DNA from: Methylomonas rapida
Lineage (GTDB): Bacteria > Pseudomonadota > Gammaproteobacteria > Methylococcales > Methylomonadaceae
Assembly: GCF_024360925.2 (NCBI RefSeq)
Contig: NZ_CP113517.1
Span: forward strand, 3,162,001 to 3,226,000
DNA: 64,000 nucleotides
Reading direction: 5' to 3'
Shown here: piece after piece, positions 17,899 to 27,800 of the stretch
Numbering within the stretch: position 1 is the stretch's first letter
Layout of the letters: every line of letters starts with the position of its first letter
Translations under genes and position numbers: made by a program
The notes under the pieces: model-generated
Database searches by the model: none
The model's input: the letters and a program-made list of their open reading frames with translations, nothing else
Told to the model about the DNA's origin: nothing

Positions 17899-18283
17899 TG
17901 TTTATACCTCTTGTTTTGAAAAAGCTGAAGTTTCCCAATTCTTGACCAGCCTACCTTGCATAGTTGGTGTTGGTCAGTCATTTATTGCTGGTTTTGCCGC
18001 TTGTATAGCAAACCCCACTTTAATTCGTTTCCCTTTATACGTCGCTGGCAAAAAAACTGGGAAACTTCAATTGAAGAAGGGTTTCCAACTTAAACAGGAA
18101 CAGTTATTCCAAGGAGCCATTCGTGGTGAACTTGTCGAACCATGAACCACAGGGCTGTCGAAAAATCTCTCCTGCGCAAACCCGAAGGGCTCGGAATGAA
18201 CGGTTGCCACGCCTAAAATTAAGTAGCCTCAAAAAGATACCCTCCCGAAGTACTGCATTGGGAGGGCACATAGAGGAGGACAA
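17899..18283. other. Intergenic region with a wide inverted repeat
   Basis: About 385 bases without a gene. It should carry the promoter of the LOV gene cluster at its left end and the ftsH terminator at its right end. Arms of 15 bp (17926-17940 TGAAGTTTCCCAATT and 18055-18069) are complementary except for one position and enclose 114 bases. A GTTCACCACGAAT-like degenerate repeat sits near 18120-18145. No open frame is convincing. Confidence 0.5.
18231..18266 (-). terminator. Rho-independent terminator of ftsH
   Basis: Read on the minus strand, a CCCTCCC/GGGAGGG stem (18240-18246 with 18260-18266, 13-nt loop) is followed by TATCTTTTT. It begins 18 bases after the ftsH stop codon and separates the hflKC-ftsH transcript from the LOV cluster. 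Confidence 0.8.
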
Positions 18284-20185
18284 TTATGACGTCAGGACAG
18301 AGTCCGTTGAAATGGCTTGTCCATCGGCGTCATCGAGCTCTATTTCAGTTGCAACAACTTCAAGCTCAGGTTCGGGTTGCGGCGGATCGATCATGCGTCC
18401 TTGCATCAGTTCATCGATTTGGTACTTATCGATCGTTTCCCAATCCAATAGGGCGTCCGCCATGTTGTGCAGAATCTCGATATGGTCTTTCAATATCGTT
18501 TCCGCACGTTTGTAATTGCTATCGATCACCGCGCGTATTTCTTCGTCTATGGTTTGAGCCATCTTTTCCGACATCGGTTTGGACTGCGGCCCCATATAAC
18601 CGCCTTCGCTATCGCCGTAGTCCATCGGACCCAGGCGATCGGACAGGCCCCATTTGGTCACCATGTTTCTCGCCAGTTGGGTGGCACGCATGATGTCGTT
18701 CGAGGCTCCCGTGGTGACTTTGTTCTTGCCATAGATGATCTCCTCGGCGACCCGGCCACCGAACAGGCTGGCGATCTGGCTTTCCAGCTTGTCCTTGCTG
18801 GCGCTGTATTGGTCGCGTTCAGGCAGGAACATCGTGATGCCCAGCGCGCCGCCGCGCGGCATGATGCTGACCTTGTAAACGGGATCATGCTCGGGTACCA
18901 GGCGTCCGACGATGGCGTGACCGGCTTCGTGATAGGCTGTCATCAGCAAATCTTCCTTGCTCATGATCATCGTGCGTTTTTCGGCACCCATGATCATTTT
19001 GTCGCGCGCCTTGTCCAGGTCGTTCATCGTCACTTCGCGTTTGTTGTTGCGAGCGGCAAACAAGGCGCCTTCGTTGATCAGATTGGCCAATTCCGCGCCG
19101 GAGAACCCCGGCGTACCGCGCGCCAGATCGGTCAAACTGACATCGGCCGCCAAGGGCACCCGGTCGCCATGGACTTTCAGGATCTGTTCGCGGCCTTTGA
19201 TGTCCGGCAAACTTACTTGAACCTGGCGATCGAAGCGGCCCGGACGCAATAGCGCCTTGTCCAGAATATCGGCACGGTTGGTCGCGGCGATGACGATGAT
19301 GCCCTCGCTGCCACTGAAACCGTCCATTTCGACCAGCAACTGGTTCAGGGTTTGCTCGCGCTCCTCATTACCGCCGCCCATACCGGCGCCGCCGCGTTGC
19401 CTGCCCACGGCATCGATCTCGTCGATGAATATGATGCAGGGCGCGCGTTTTTTGGCTTGTTCGAACATGTCCCTCACCCGCGAGGCGCCGACACCGACGA
19501 ACATTTCGACGAAATCGGAACCGGAAATCGAGAAGAACGGCACCCCTGCTTCGCCGGCAATCGCCTTTGCCAGCAGGGTCTTTCCTGTGCCGGGAGGCCC
19601 CACCATCAATACGCCGCGCGGAATCTTGCCACCCAGGGCTTCGTATTTGCCGGGGTCTTTCAGGAAATCGACCATTTCGACCACGTCTTGCTTGGCTTCT
19701 TCACAGCCGGCCACGTCCTTGAAGCGGATTTTGACCTGATCTTCTTCCATCAGTTTGGCGCGGCTTTTACCAAAGCCCATCTGGCCATCGCGGCCGCCCG
19801 CCATCATGGCTTGCTTGCGCATGAAATAGACCAGCACGGCGATCAACAACAAGGTCGGCGCCCACGAAATGAAGATATTCATCAAGGTGGAAGGCGGCTG
19901 CGGTTTTTCGACCTTGATCTTGACGTCGTACTCCAGCAACTCGTCGATCATGCGCATGTCGTTGGGGTTGTAAGTGGAAAAGCGGGTACCGTTGTTGCGC
20001 TTGCCATCGACAAAATTGCCGTCGATCACGACTTCGGTCACCACTCTGTTGCGCACGTCTTCGATGAAATCGGAATAAGAGATTTCGTAATGCGGATCGT
20101 ATTGCGGCATCGAGCGATTGAATATCGAAGACACCGCGATGACAACCGCCACCAATATCACTGCGAGAAACAAGAATTTCTTCAT
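18284..20185 (-). CDS. ftsH: ATP-dependent membrane zinc metalloprotease FtsH
   Basis: A 633-aa inner-membrane AAA+ protease that degrades sigma-32, LpxC and unassembled membrane proteins. Two N-terminal membrane spans (about residues 4-22 and 103-121) bracket the periplasmic domain. The Walker A motif GPPGTGKT is at 196-203, a Walker B ([12 protein letters not shown]) and second region of homology follow, and the zinc site HEAGH is at 419-423. The start lies 17 bases after hflC, so it shares a transcript with hflK-hflC, unlike E. coli where ftsH is elsewhere. Confidence 0.97.
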   Translation of the reverse strand: MKKFLFLAVILVAVVIAVSSIFNRSMPQYDPHYEISYSDFIEDVRNRVVTEVVIDGNFVDGKRNNGTRFSTYNPNDMRMIDELLEYDVKIKVEKPQPPSTLMNIFISWAPTLLLIAVLVYFMRKQAMMAGGRDGQMGFGKSRAKLMEEDQVKIRFKDVAGCEEAKQDVVEMVDFLKDPGKYEALGGKIPRGVLMVGPPGTGKTLLAKAIAGEAGVPFFSISGSDFVEMFVGVGASRVRDMFEQAKKRAPCIIFIDEIDAVGRQRGGAGMGGGNEEREQTLNQLLVEMDGFSGSEGIIVIAATNRADILDKALLRPGRFDRQVQVSLPDIKGREQILKVHGDRVPLAADVSLTDLARGTPGFSGAELANLINEGALFAARNNKREVTMNDLDKARDKMIMGAEKRTMIMSKEDLLMTAYHEAGHAIVGRLVPEHDPVYKVSIMPRGGALGITMFLPERDQYSASKDKLESQIASLFGGRVAEEIIYGKNKVTTGASNDIMRATQLARNMVTKWGLSDRLGPMDYGDSEGGYMGPQSKPMSEKMAQTIDEEIRAVIDSNYKRAETILKDHIEILHNMADALLDWETIDKYQIDELMQGRMIDPPQPEPELEVVATEIELDDADGQAISTDSVLTS

Positions 20186-20202
20186 GACTGTATTCCCCTA
20201 AC

Positions 20203-21069
20203 TCACTTTTCGCTGGAGAAATATTTGAAAAAATCGGAATTTGGCTTCAACACCAAGGTATCCTGGGTTTTCTCAAATGAGGCTTGATAGGCCTGCAGGC
20301 TGCGGTAGAAGGCATAGAACTCCGGGTTTTTGCCGAAGCTCTTGGCGTAAATCTCCGCGGATTCCGCATCGCCACGGCCGCGAACGTTTTCCGCTTCCCG
20401 CTGCGCGTTGGCCACGATCACCTGTTTTTGCTTGTCGGCTTCCGCGCTGATCAATTCAGCGCTTTCGGCGCCTTGCGAACGGAACTCTCTGGCCACCCGC
20501 TCCCGTTCGGCGCGCATGCGCTGATACACGGAACTACTGACTTCCTGCGGCAGGTCTATGCGTTTGATGCGGATATCGACCAATTCGATACCGAATTTCT
20601 CCGCCGCCGGCGCCAACTTTTCCAGCAAGGTGTTGCGCAATTCGCTGCGATCTTCCGAAATCAGCTGCTTGATGGTGCGGACGCCAAATTCGCTGCGCAT
20701 CGCGTCCTTCATGATCTGGTCGAGGCGCAGATTGGCCTGGAATTCGTCGCCACCGACCGTGGTGTAAAAAAGACCCACATCACCGATTCGCCACTTGACG
20801 AACGAGTCAACAATAACGTTCTTCTTTTCGGAGGTAAGAAAACGCTCGGACTTGGCGTCCAAGGTCAGCACGCGCGCATCAAACGTACTGACGTTATTGA
20901 TGATGGGGGTCTTAAAATGGAGTCCCGGTTTCAAATCGGTTGTGACGATTTCCCCAAGACGAAACAGAATGGCTCTTTCGTGCTCGTTGACATGAAACAC
21001 CGACATCGAAGCCAGTACCAGGGCCGTCAAACCGGCGGCCGGGAATAGAATCATGGATTTGTTGTTCAT
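20203..21069 (-). CDS. hflC: Protease modulator HflC
   Basis: A 288-aa SPFH/band-7 protein forming, with HflK, the membrane cage that surrounds and regulates FtsH. The N-terminal signal anchor (about residues 7-24) is followed by the SPFH domain starting HVNEHERAILFRLGEI. The C-terminal helical part contains RAERERVAREFRSQGAE and the conserved FYAFYRSLQAYQ end. The ATG overlaps the hflK stop (ATGA). Confidence 0.95.
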   Translation of the reverse strand: MNNKSMILFPAAGLTALVLASMSVFHVNEHERAILFRLGEIVTTDLKPGLHFKTPIINNVSTFDARVLTLDAKSERFLTSEKKNVIVDSFVKWRIGDVGLFYTTVGGDEFQANLRLDQIMKDAMRSEFGVRTIKQLISEDRSELRNTLLEKLAPAAEKFGIELVDIRIKRIDLPQEVSSSVYQRMRAERERVAREFRSQGAESAELISAEADKQKQVIVANAQREAENVRGRGDAESAEIYAKSFGKNPEFYAFYRSLQAYQASFEKTQDTLVLKPNSDFFKYFSSEK

Positions 21070-22226
21070 TGTTTGCTCCTGCTAGGACGCAATTCGCTGG
21101 TCGAAATTTTGCGCACGTTGTTTTTTTCCACCTGTTGCGGCTCTACACTCACATTCGGCTCGCTGGCTGCCGGGCTTGTTTGTGCTTGTGGAGCCGGCAT
21201 TTGTTGCAACGGCATGTATATCGCCGGCGGTTGGTCGGTATCCAGGATCACTTTGTTGGTCGAGGCGTAGAGTTTTTCCTTGGCTTCCAGATACAAGCGC
21301 TTGCGCGTAATCGCGGGATTTTTTTCGTATTCCACCAACAACTGATCGAAACGTTCGGTTTCACCCTTGGCTTTGGCGACTTTTTCGGCCGAATAAGCTT
21401 CGGCTTCTTGCAGAATACGCGAGGCCGCACCGCGCGCTTTCGGAATGACTTCGTTGCTGTAGGCCTCGGCTTCATTGATCAGGCGCTGCTTGTCCTCGCG
21501 GGCGCGAATGGCGTCCTCGAAGGCGCCCTGCACTTCCTCGGGTGGCTGCGCATCCTGCAGATTCACGCTGGCCACGCTGATGCCGGCCTGGTAATCGTCC
21601 ATGGCTTGCTGAATTTCTTCCTTGATTTCGGCGACGATCTGGCTGCGGCCTTCGGTCAGCACGAAGTCCATGTTGTTGCGGCCAATCACGCCGCGCAACA
21701 CGCTTTCTGTGAGTTGTTTCAGGGTGTTTTCGTTGTTCTTGACGTTGAACAAATAGTCTCTGGCATTGTTGATTTGATACTGCACGGCCAGTCGCACGGC
21801 GATGATGTTTTCATCCTTCGTCAGCATCAAGGATTCCTGAGGGGCGGCCGTGGATTTACTCAGGCGTCCACCGTCGCCGTAGCCGACTTCGATGAAGCGT
21901 TGTTGCTCGACATTGACCACATTGACCGCTTCGACGGGCAGCGGAATATGCCAGTGCGGCCCCGGCATCGTGGTGTCGACATAGGCGCCAAAGCGGGTCA
22001 CGACCCCTCTATTGCCCTGGTCTATGATGTAAACACCACTGATCAGCCAACCCAATGCCAGCGCGCCTCCAAAAAAACCGCCCACTTTGGATAACGAAAA
22101 CAGGTTTTCATGTTCGTGGTAAAAATGCACCGCTTTATGCGAAATATCCTTCCATTGTTTCTCGAATTCCATTTTCCAATCCGGCGGCGGTGTTTGTTTA
22201 TCGGCGTTGTGGTTTTCTGAAGACAT
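21066..22226 (-). CDS. hflK: Protease modulator HflK
   Basis: A 386-aa SPFH protein partnering HflC. The cytoplasmic N-terminal segment is rich in charged and Pro residues. A membrane anchor follows (about residues 51-72, VGGFFGGALALGWLISGVYI), then the SPFH domain (DQGNRGVVTRFGAYVDTTMPGPHWHIP) and a long helix with RAREDKQRLINEAEAYSNEVIPKARG. The open frame begins at a GTG two codons earlier, but the ATG at 22226 is 5 bases after AGAGGAG and is preferred. Confidence 0.95.
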   Translation of the reverse strand: MSSENHNADKQTPPPDWKMEFEKQWKDISHKAVHFYHEHENLFSLSKVGGFFGGALALGWLISGVYIIDQGNRGVVTRFGAYVDTTMPGPHWHIPLPVEAVNVVNVEQQRFIEVGYGDGGRLSKSTAAPQESLMLTKDENIIAVRLAVQYQINNARDYLFNVKNNENTLKQLTESVLRGVIGRNNMDFVLTEGRSQIVAEIKEEIQQAMDDYQAGISVASVNLQDAQPPEEVQGAFEDAIRAREDKQRLINEAEAYSNEVIPKARGAASRILQEAEAYSAEKVAKAKGETERFDQLLVEYEKNPAITRKRLYLEAKEKLYASTNKVILDTDQPPAIYMPLQQMPAPQAQTSPAASEPNVSVEPQQVEKNNVRKISTSELRPSRSKQ

Positions 22227-22331
22227 AATCACTCCTCTTGGTTCATAGTTGGCCTGATCGGGACCTTACTTGTTATTTTTGTCAAAAGCCAACGACATTT
22301 AGTAGCTTGATAAAAACAGAATACAGATCAA

Positions 22332-23597
22332 TCAAGTATCGTTTGGTTCCAAAAACAGCATCAGATCAAAGCCAAATTGTTGTCTTAATTTTTGTAAAGC
22401 CTCATTTTGTATTTGTCTGACTCGCTCCCGAGTCACTTGTAACTGATCAGCCACGGCTTGCAAAGTCATTTCTGTGTGATTTTTGAGACCAAACCGCATC
22501 GCCAGGATGGTGGCCTGCTTTTCCGGCAAGCTGGCCACGGCTTTGCTCATGTAGCTTACCAGGTCCGTTTCGATCAACTCCCCCAAAGGTTGCGTGAATT
22601 GCCGCTGCTGCATTTTTTCCATCACCGACATGCCGTCGTCCTCCTCATCGTTACTGGCATCTTGCACATAGGTCGCTTGATAGTAACTGCTGATGGTCTT
22701 GATCTCTTGTTCCGATAAATCACAGCAGGCCTTCAATTCCGCCAAGGTCGGCCAACGTTCATGTTTCAAGTAACTCAGGCGCATCGCTTCAAACACCGGG
22801 GACGACTTTTCCGCCAGCGCCACCGGCAAAGGCACGACCTTGTCCTGCTTGACGATGAGCCTGGAAATCGCTTGCTTGATCCAGAAAATCGCATAGGTGG
22901 AAAAACAATTGCCGCGTTCCGGATCGAATCGATCCACCGCCTTGATCAAGCCGACCATGCCTTCCTGCATCAAATCGTCGAACGTCAAGGTGGTGGTCTT
23001 GTATTTATGCGCCACAAAGGCCACCAAACCCGTGTTATTGGCGATCATTTCCTGCCGCCAGTGTTTGAGTTCAAAGCGGCCGCATTGCAATTTGGTTTTA
23101 TAGACGGGATCGAGCGCGCCCGCTTGACCCAATTTGTTCTGTATCCGTTCGCTGACCTCCAACAGATACACCGGCAAAAAATGCAGACCATGCATGAGCT
23201 GATGAGCGCGCGCCGAAATCCCGCCGGCTTCTCGGCTTTGTGCATTTTCAACTTGTACAAAATCACGATGTTGTACAACATTGCCGCTACCGGTCGCTGC
23301 ATAATCCGCGTACAAATCCTGGAAGACTTCCTCGCATTGCTCGAATTCCGCCAGAAAGCCATGCAACGACTGCTTGTAGCCATCGCTATTTTTGACCAGC
23401 AAAATGTCGGAATAATCAACGCCCTTGCGCAGGTCCGCCAATAATTGCCTGGCAATATGATTGGCTACATGATTGTTTTGCAACAGTATTTCCGACAACT
23501 GCCGGCGCGCTTGCTCCATACGGGACGCCAGCATCACGGGTTCGGACTCACTGGCAAGACTTGCTGATTGTTTCACTGTTTCGCATAGTTCTGACAT
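22332..23597 (-). CDS. Sigma-70 family sigma factor (group 2-like) with atypical N-terminal domain
   Basis: A 421-aa sigma factor. Region 2 lies at about 184-250 (VAHKYKTTTLTFDDLMQEGMVGL, then FDPERGNCFSTYAIFWIKQAI). Region 3 is near 255-310 and region 4 near 345-410, ending in a helix-turn-helix TLQAVADQLQVTRERVRQIQ. The first about 180 residues are not recognisable as RpoD region 1.1 or the RpoS N terminus. It is divergent from a MerR-B12 regulator across 95 bases and lies 105 bases upstream of hflK on the same strand. The promoter is overlapped by TTGTACAA palindromes, two more of which lie inside codons 107-116. The likely role is an alternative sigma factor for a light or stress regulon (inference); rpoS-type housekeeping is the alternative. 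Confidence 0.85.
   Translation of the reverse strand: MSELCETVKQSASLASESEPVMLASRMEQARRQLSEILLQNNHVANHIARQLLADLRKGVDYSDILLVKNSDGYKQSLHGFLAEFEQCEEVFQDLYADYAATGSGNVVQHRDFVQVENAQSREAGGISARAHQLMHGLHFLPVYLLEVSERIQNKLGQAGALDPVYKTKLQCGRFELKHWRQEMIANNTGLVAFVAHKYKTTTLTFDDLMQEGMVGLIKAVDRFDPERGNCFSTYAIFWIKQAISRLIVKQDKVVPLPVALAEKSSPVFEAMRLSYLKHERWPTLAELKACCDLSEQEIKTISSYYQATYVQDASNDEEDDGMSVMEKMQQRQFTQPLGELIETDLVSYMSKAVASLPEKQATILAMRFGLKNHTEMTLQAVADQLQVTRERVRQIQNEALQKLRQQFGFDLMLFLEPNDT
23253..23278. promoter_or_regulatory. Paired TTGTACAA palindromes inside the sigma-factor gene
   Basis: Two exact copies of TTGTACAA at 23253-23260 and 23271-23278, 18 bp apart start to start. They encode VVQ and FVQ in the sigma factor. 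They match the palindrome in the promoter region at 23670-23681 and are candidate downstream operators. Confidence 0.45.
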
Positions 23598-23625
23598 CAG
23601 TATTTACCCGGTTGAATTAATTAAG

Positions 23626-23654
23626 TTGGCAGCGACAATACAATTCTGTAGAAT
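23626..23654 (+). promoter_or_regulatory. Predicted promoter of the LitR/CarH-type regulator gene
   Basis: Plus strand -35 TTGGCA (23626-23631), 17-bp spacer, -10 TAGAAT (23649-23654), predicted transcription start near 23661. It overlaps the oppositely directed sigma promoter, so one protein bound here could control both. Confidence 0.6.
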
Positions 23655-23663
23655 TTTTGTCAA
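23635..23663 (-). promoter_or_regulatory. Predicted promoter of the sigma-factor gene
   Basis: Read on the minus strand: -35 TTGACA (23658-23663), 17-bp spacer, -10 TATTGT (23635-23640). It faces the sigma gene, giving a leader of about 30 bases. It overlaps the predicted promoter of the divergent regulator gene on the other strand. Confidence 0.6.
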
Positions 23664-23669
23664 ATAATT

Positions 23670-23681
23670 TTTTGTACAAAA
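23670..23681. promoter_or_regulatory. Candidate operator TTTTGTACAAAA
   Basis: A perfect 12-bp palindrome between the regulator's predicted transcription start and its ATG, and just upstream of the sigma-factor -35 box. That position suits repression of the regulator gene as a roadblock and control of the sigma promoter. Its TTGTACAA core recurs twice at 23253-23278. Confidence 0.5.
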
Positions 23682-23692
23682 CATAAACAACC

Positions 23693-24595
23693 ATGTACTC
23701 AATCAAAGCCATTACGTCATTAACCGGCCTGACCGCGGAAACCCTGAGAGCTTGGGAGCGGCGTTATGACTGCATCAGCCCCAAGCGCAATGACAGCGGG
23801 CGCCGTTCTTATTCACAAGCCGATCTGGAGAAATTGAAGCTATTGGTGAAATTGACTCGCGAGGGTCACGCCATCAGCAAAATCGCCCATTTGACTTGCG
23901 AGCAGCTACGGGAATTTCAAAATCAATCGGCAGATACAAACGACACGCAGCCGTCGAATTTGTTCAATCAAATCATCGATGCGCTGCGGCAATACCGTAT
24001 CGAACGCTGCGAGCAATTGTTGAAGCGGGCCTTATTGGTTTACGAGCCCTTGGATTACGCCAGGGATGTTTTGCTGCCGGCCCTGCATTCAGTCGGCCAA
24101 CTCTGGCATGAGGAGAAAATAAATATCGCGCAGGAGCACATGTTTTCCAGCTGCGTGAAACGCATCGTGCTGACGATGGTGAACAATCTGCATAGACCCT
24201 CCAAACACAATCCATCGATGTTGTTTGCCACGCCCAGTGGCGAGCCGCATGAGTTTGGCATTTTGCTGGGTTGCCTGGTTGCCGCGGCGCAGCAATATAC
24301 CTGCTACTATGTCGGCGCCGACTTACCGAGCAAGGACATCATCGATGCCAGCCGGCATTTGAAGCCGGATGTCATTGTGATTGGCATGGTGAAAAATCCG
24401 CCAGAGTTGCAAACCCTGCTGGAACTCGATCGGCTGCTGGATTTTGCCCGAACCAGCGAAACCAAAATCTGGCTGGCCGGCGCCGGTGCCGAACAATGGC
24501 ATCAAAGCCCCAAAAACAAAGGCACTTGTTGCGAATTGATCAGTGACATCGACCAATTCCACGCCAAAGCCCAACAACAGCATTTGCTTAAATGA
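23693..24595 (+). CDS. litR: MerR-family cobalamin-binding photoreceptor regulator (LitR/CarH type)
   Basis: A 300-aa transcription factor. The N-terminal MerR helix-turn-helix reads YSIKAITSLTGLTAETLRAWERRY, with the SGRRSYSQADLEKL wing. The middle has the B12-cap motif W-x9-EH (Trp138, Glu148, His149). The B12-binding domain has ExHxxG (Glu184, His186, Gly189), where His is the lower cobalt ligand. In CarH and class I LitR these residues hold adenosylcobalamin; the dark tetramer represses and light breaks the Co-C bond to release DNA. All of them are present here, so light sensing is a strong inference. It is divergent from a sigma factor. Targets probably include itself, the sigma gene and the nearby photolyase and LOV clusters. 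Confidence 0.88.
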   Translation: MYSIKAITSLTGLTAETLRAWERRYDCISPKRNDSGRRSYSQADLEKLKLLVKLTREGHAISKIAHLTCEQLREFQNQSADTNDTQPSNLFNQIIDALRQYRIERCEQLLKRALLVYEPLDYARDVLLPALHSVGQLWHEEKINIAQEHMFSSCVKRIVLTMVNNLHRPSKHNPSMLFATPSGEPHEFGILLGCLVAAAQQYTCYYVGADLPSKDIIDASRHLKPDVIVIGMVKNPPELQTLLELDRLLDFARTSETKIWLAGAGAEQWHQSPKNKGTCCELISDIDQFHAKAQQQHLLK

Positions 24596-24696
24596 TGACC
24601 GCGGACTTCGCAAACCGCGGTTGCCTGTCAATCGGTAATGCTAGACAGTTTCTTCTCCCGCCGGGAGGAGATTGGCATGGGGGGCAGTCGCTTTCT

Positions 24697-24806
24697 CTGA
24701 AAGCCATTTTTGGCAAAGCACCGGGACACTTGGAAAAAGCTCAAGTTTTTTCGCTCCAAACCACGCGGGGGAGTGCGATTGCTTTGGTGCAAATCTTCCC
24801 GGCTTG
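24697..24806. repeat. Dispersed palindromic repeat, family 3, copy 2
   Basis: Runs from CTGAAAGCCATTTTTGG through ACACTTGGAAAAAGCTCAAG and GGGGGAGTGCGATTGC to CTTCCCGGCTTGC. The copy at 53243-53367 matches closely along its whole length. It lies in the 268-base gap between the convergent regulator and diguanylate-cyclase genes, where no gene is visible. Confidence 0.7.
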
Positions 24807-24863
24807 CGCGCTTTGAGCAGATAGGCGTAACTTCGTTACTGATTCACTCGCTGCAGCCGCGAC

Positions 24864-27800
24864 TCAAGGATGTCGTGATTGTTGCCATAGCGCCAGCATG
24901 GCCTCTTCATCCACCGGCCTGCTGAACAAATAACCTTGAATGACATTGCAACCATTGCGTAGCAAAAAGTTGCCCTGCACCGCTGTTTCAACACCCTCGG
25001 CGACCAATTTGATGTTCAAGTTTTTCGCCAGATCGATAACGGCCAGTGGTATGGCGGTCAAGCGCGTATCCAGCAGGCTTTTTTCGTCGGTGATTTCCAT
25101 GATGAAGGAACGATCGATCTTGATTTCGTCGATTGGCAAATGCCGCAGATAGCTCAAGCTGGAATAACCGGTGCCGAAATCGTCGATCGAAATCGACACC
25201 CCCAGTTTCTTGATCGACCGTAATAACTCGACGGTGCTTTGCTCCCTGTTCATCACCACGCCTTCGGTCAACTCGATTTGAATCAAGCCCGGATCGATGC
25301 GATGGCGCTTGATGGCATGTTTTAACGTTTCATGCAGATTGCCGCGGTGAAATTGAATCGGTGACACGTTGATCGCGACTGGCGCCAAAGGGGCACCCTG
25401 GGATTGCCACTTGACCAGGGTCTCGCAAACCCGCTCGATCAACCAGCAACCAATGTCCACGATGAAACCGGTTTCCTCGGCTATCGAAATGAATTCCGCC
25501 GGCGACACCGAGCCCAGTTCCGGGCTAAACCAGCGCAGCAAGGCTTCCGCGCCGACGATGCGTTTTTCATCGAGCGCGAACTTGGGCTGGTAATGAATGA
25601 CCAATTCGCCGCGTTTCAAGGCGTTATGTAAACCGTGCTGTATCAGCATATAACGCTCGGTCTGATTTTCCAGCATTTCGTCAAAAAACTGGAAGTTGTT
25701 GCGCCCTTCCTTCTTGGCCAAATACATGGCGCTATCGGCGTGCTTCAACAAGGTGGCGGGATTTTCGCCGTCTCGCGGAAACAGACTGACACCCATGCTC
25801 AACGTGATGCGTAATTCGCGATCGGCAATCTGATAGGTTTTACTGCCGGCGTTAAAAATCTTGGCCACCAAGCGGGCCGCCATTTGCGGGCAACCGACAT
25901 CGGGCAACAAAATCGCGAATTCATCGCCGCCCAAACGACTGACCGTATCGACCTCGCGCACCACGGCTTGCAGGGATTGCGCGACACTGAGGATCAAATC
26001 GTCGCCCGCGCCATGACCCAGCGTATCGTTGATATTCTTGAAATGATCGATATCCAGATAAATCACCGCCAGCATGGTGTGATCGCGCTGCGCCTGCAAA
26101 ATGGCTTGATTCAGCCTGTCGTTCAACAGCAAGCGATTCGGCAGATTGGTCAGGCAATCGTGATGCGCCAAGTGGCGCATTCTTTCTTCGGCAACGATGC
26201 GCTGCGTGATGTCGGCAAAAACCGAGGCATAGTTACAGATTTCACCATTTTCATCGCGGATCACGCTGATGTTGATCCATTCCAGGAACAACTCGCCGTT
26301 TTTGTGCCGATTCCAAATCTCCCCCGACCAGCGGCCCCGCTCGTTCAGTTCGGCCCACATTTGTCGATAGAACTCGCCATCATGCTTGCCGGAACTCAAA
26401 ATTCTCGGATTGGCGCCCAGCACCTCGGCGGCGGTATAGCCGGTAATGTGCGTGAAGGCCGGATTGACACTGACGAAGTTGCAATTTTTATCGGTGATCG
26501 TAATCGCCAGCGGCGACGTCATGAATACTGACGACGACAATTTCAGTTTGTCCAGATATTCGCTATGCCGGACGCACTGTCGAATCGCGCTCATCAACTT
26601 CTCGCCATCCAGCGGCTTGGTCAAAAATTGATTGATTTGCATGTTGACCAAACTTTGGACACGCGGCACCTGGGTCTGCCAGCTGCTGATACCGCTAATC
26701 AAAATGACCGGCACTTGCGGGTCGATGGCGCGTATTTTTTCTATCATCCGCAAACCGTCGATGCCCGGCAGGACCATATCGGAAATCACCAGTTGCGGCC
26801 GATAGCGTTCAAACAATTGCACGCCTTGCTCGGCAGTGGTCGCCGTATGCAAGGCGCCGATGCGCCGATGCAAATATTTGGCAAGATGCTCCAACGCATC
26901 GGCATCATCTTCGACATAAAGCACCGATAACCATTTCAGCGATTCGCCATCCTCCTGATGCGGCGAGGGAGCGCCCGTCAGGGAAAGTTTTTGCCGGTCG
27001 GCTTGCGTATCGTCGATCGCCGCGCAGGGTTCGAACAGCAATTCCAGCAAGGTGACATCATCGTGGTGCCACTCATTCGGCACCCGCGCCAGCAGAGCCG
27101 CCACGGCTTCCAGCAAATCATTGCCCTGCAGTTGCGTCATCAGATGCAGGCAATGCTCCATGCCGACGGGAGCGGCGCCGCAATCCAGAATTTCCGGCAA
27201 GCCATCGCTATACAGATACACACGGGCAGCTTCCTCGCAGCGATAAACCTGCAACTCGGGACAAAATTCGTCGCCGGGGACTATCCCCATGGACAAGTGA
27301 TTGGAAGGAAATGCATGCAATCGCCGTCCATCGCGCGAATAGACCAGCAACGGCGGGTTTCCGCAATTGATGACTTCCATGCGCTGCTGCCTGGTATCCA
27401 TGCATAACAACGTCATCGCCACGAAATGCTCGCGCACGCCACGGTGGTAGAGAATTTGGTTCAGCTCATCGGCAATCCTGGGCAGGCTGAATTCGCGCGC
27501 CGCCAATTCACGAAAACGCCTGGGCAAATCCAGCGCCGGCAATATCGCCGTCAGTCCATGCCCCATGCCATCGGCCAGCATGACGTACAAACCGTTTTCA
27601 GTCTCCTCGATGCAATACAAATCCCCGCTTATATTTTGTTTCGACTTGCTGAATACATGGGCGTGCCTACTCTGATCCACCCCAACCAGCTGGGTCACGT
27701 ATTGCTGCAGGCGCTGCTGCTCATGCTGATAAACCGAAACCGCTTCTTGCAGATGACTCATCGCGCCGTCGCGCAAGCGCTTGACGTTGAGTTTTTCAAG

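Noticed and set aside
22227..22331. A heat-shock (sigma-32) promoter for hflK
   Set aside because: TTGACA followed by CCCGAT was considered, but neither box pair matches sigma-32 or sigma-70 well enough to report.
22761..23444. A 227-codon plus-strand frame opposite the sigma factor
   Set aside because: It is antisense to conserved sigma regions 2 and 3 and resembles no protein.
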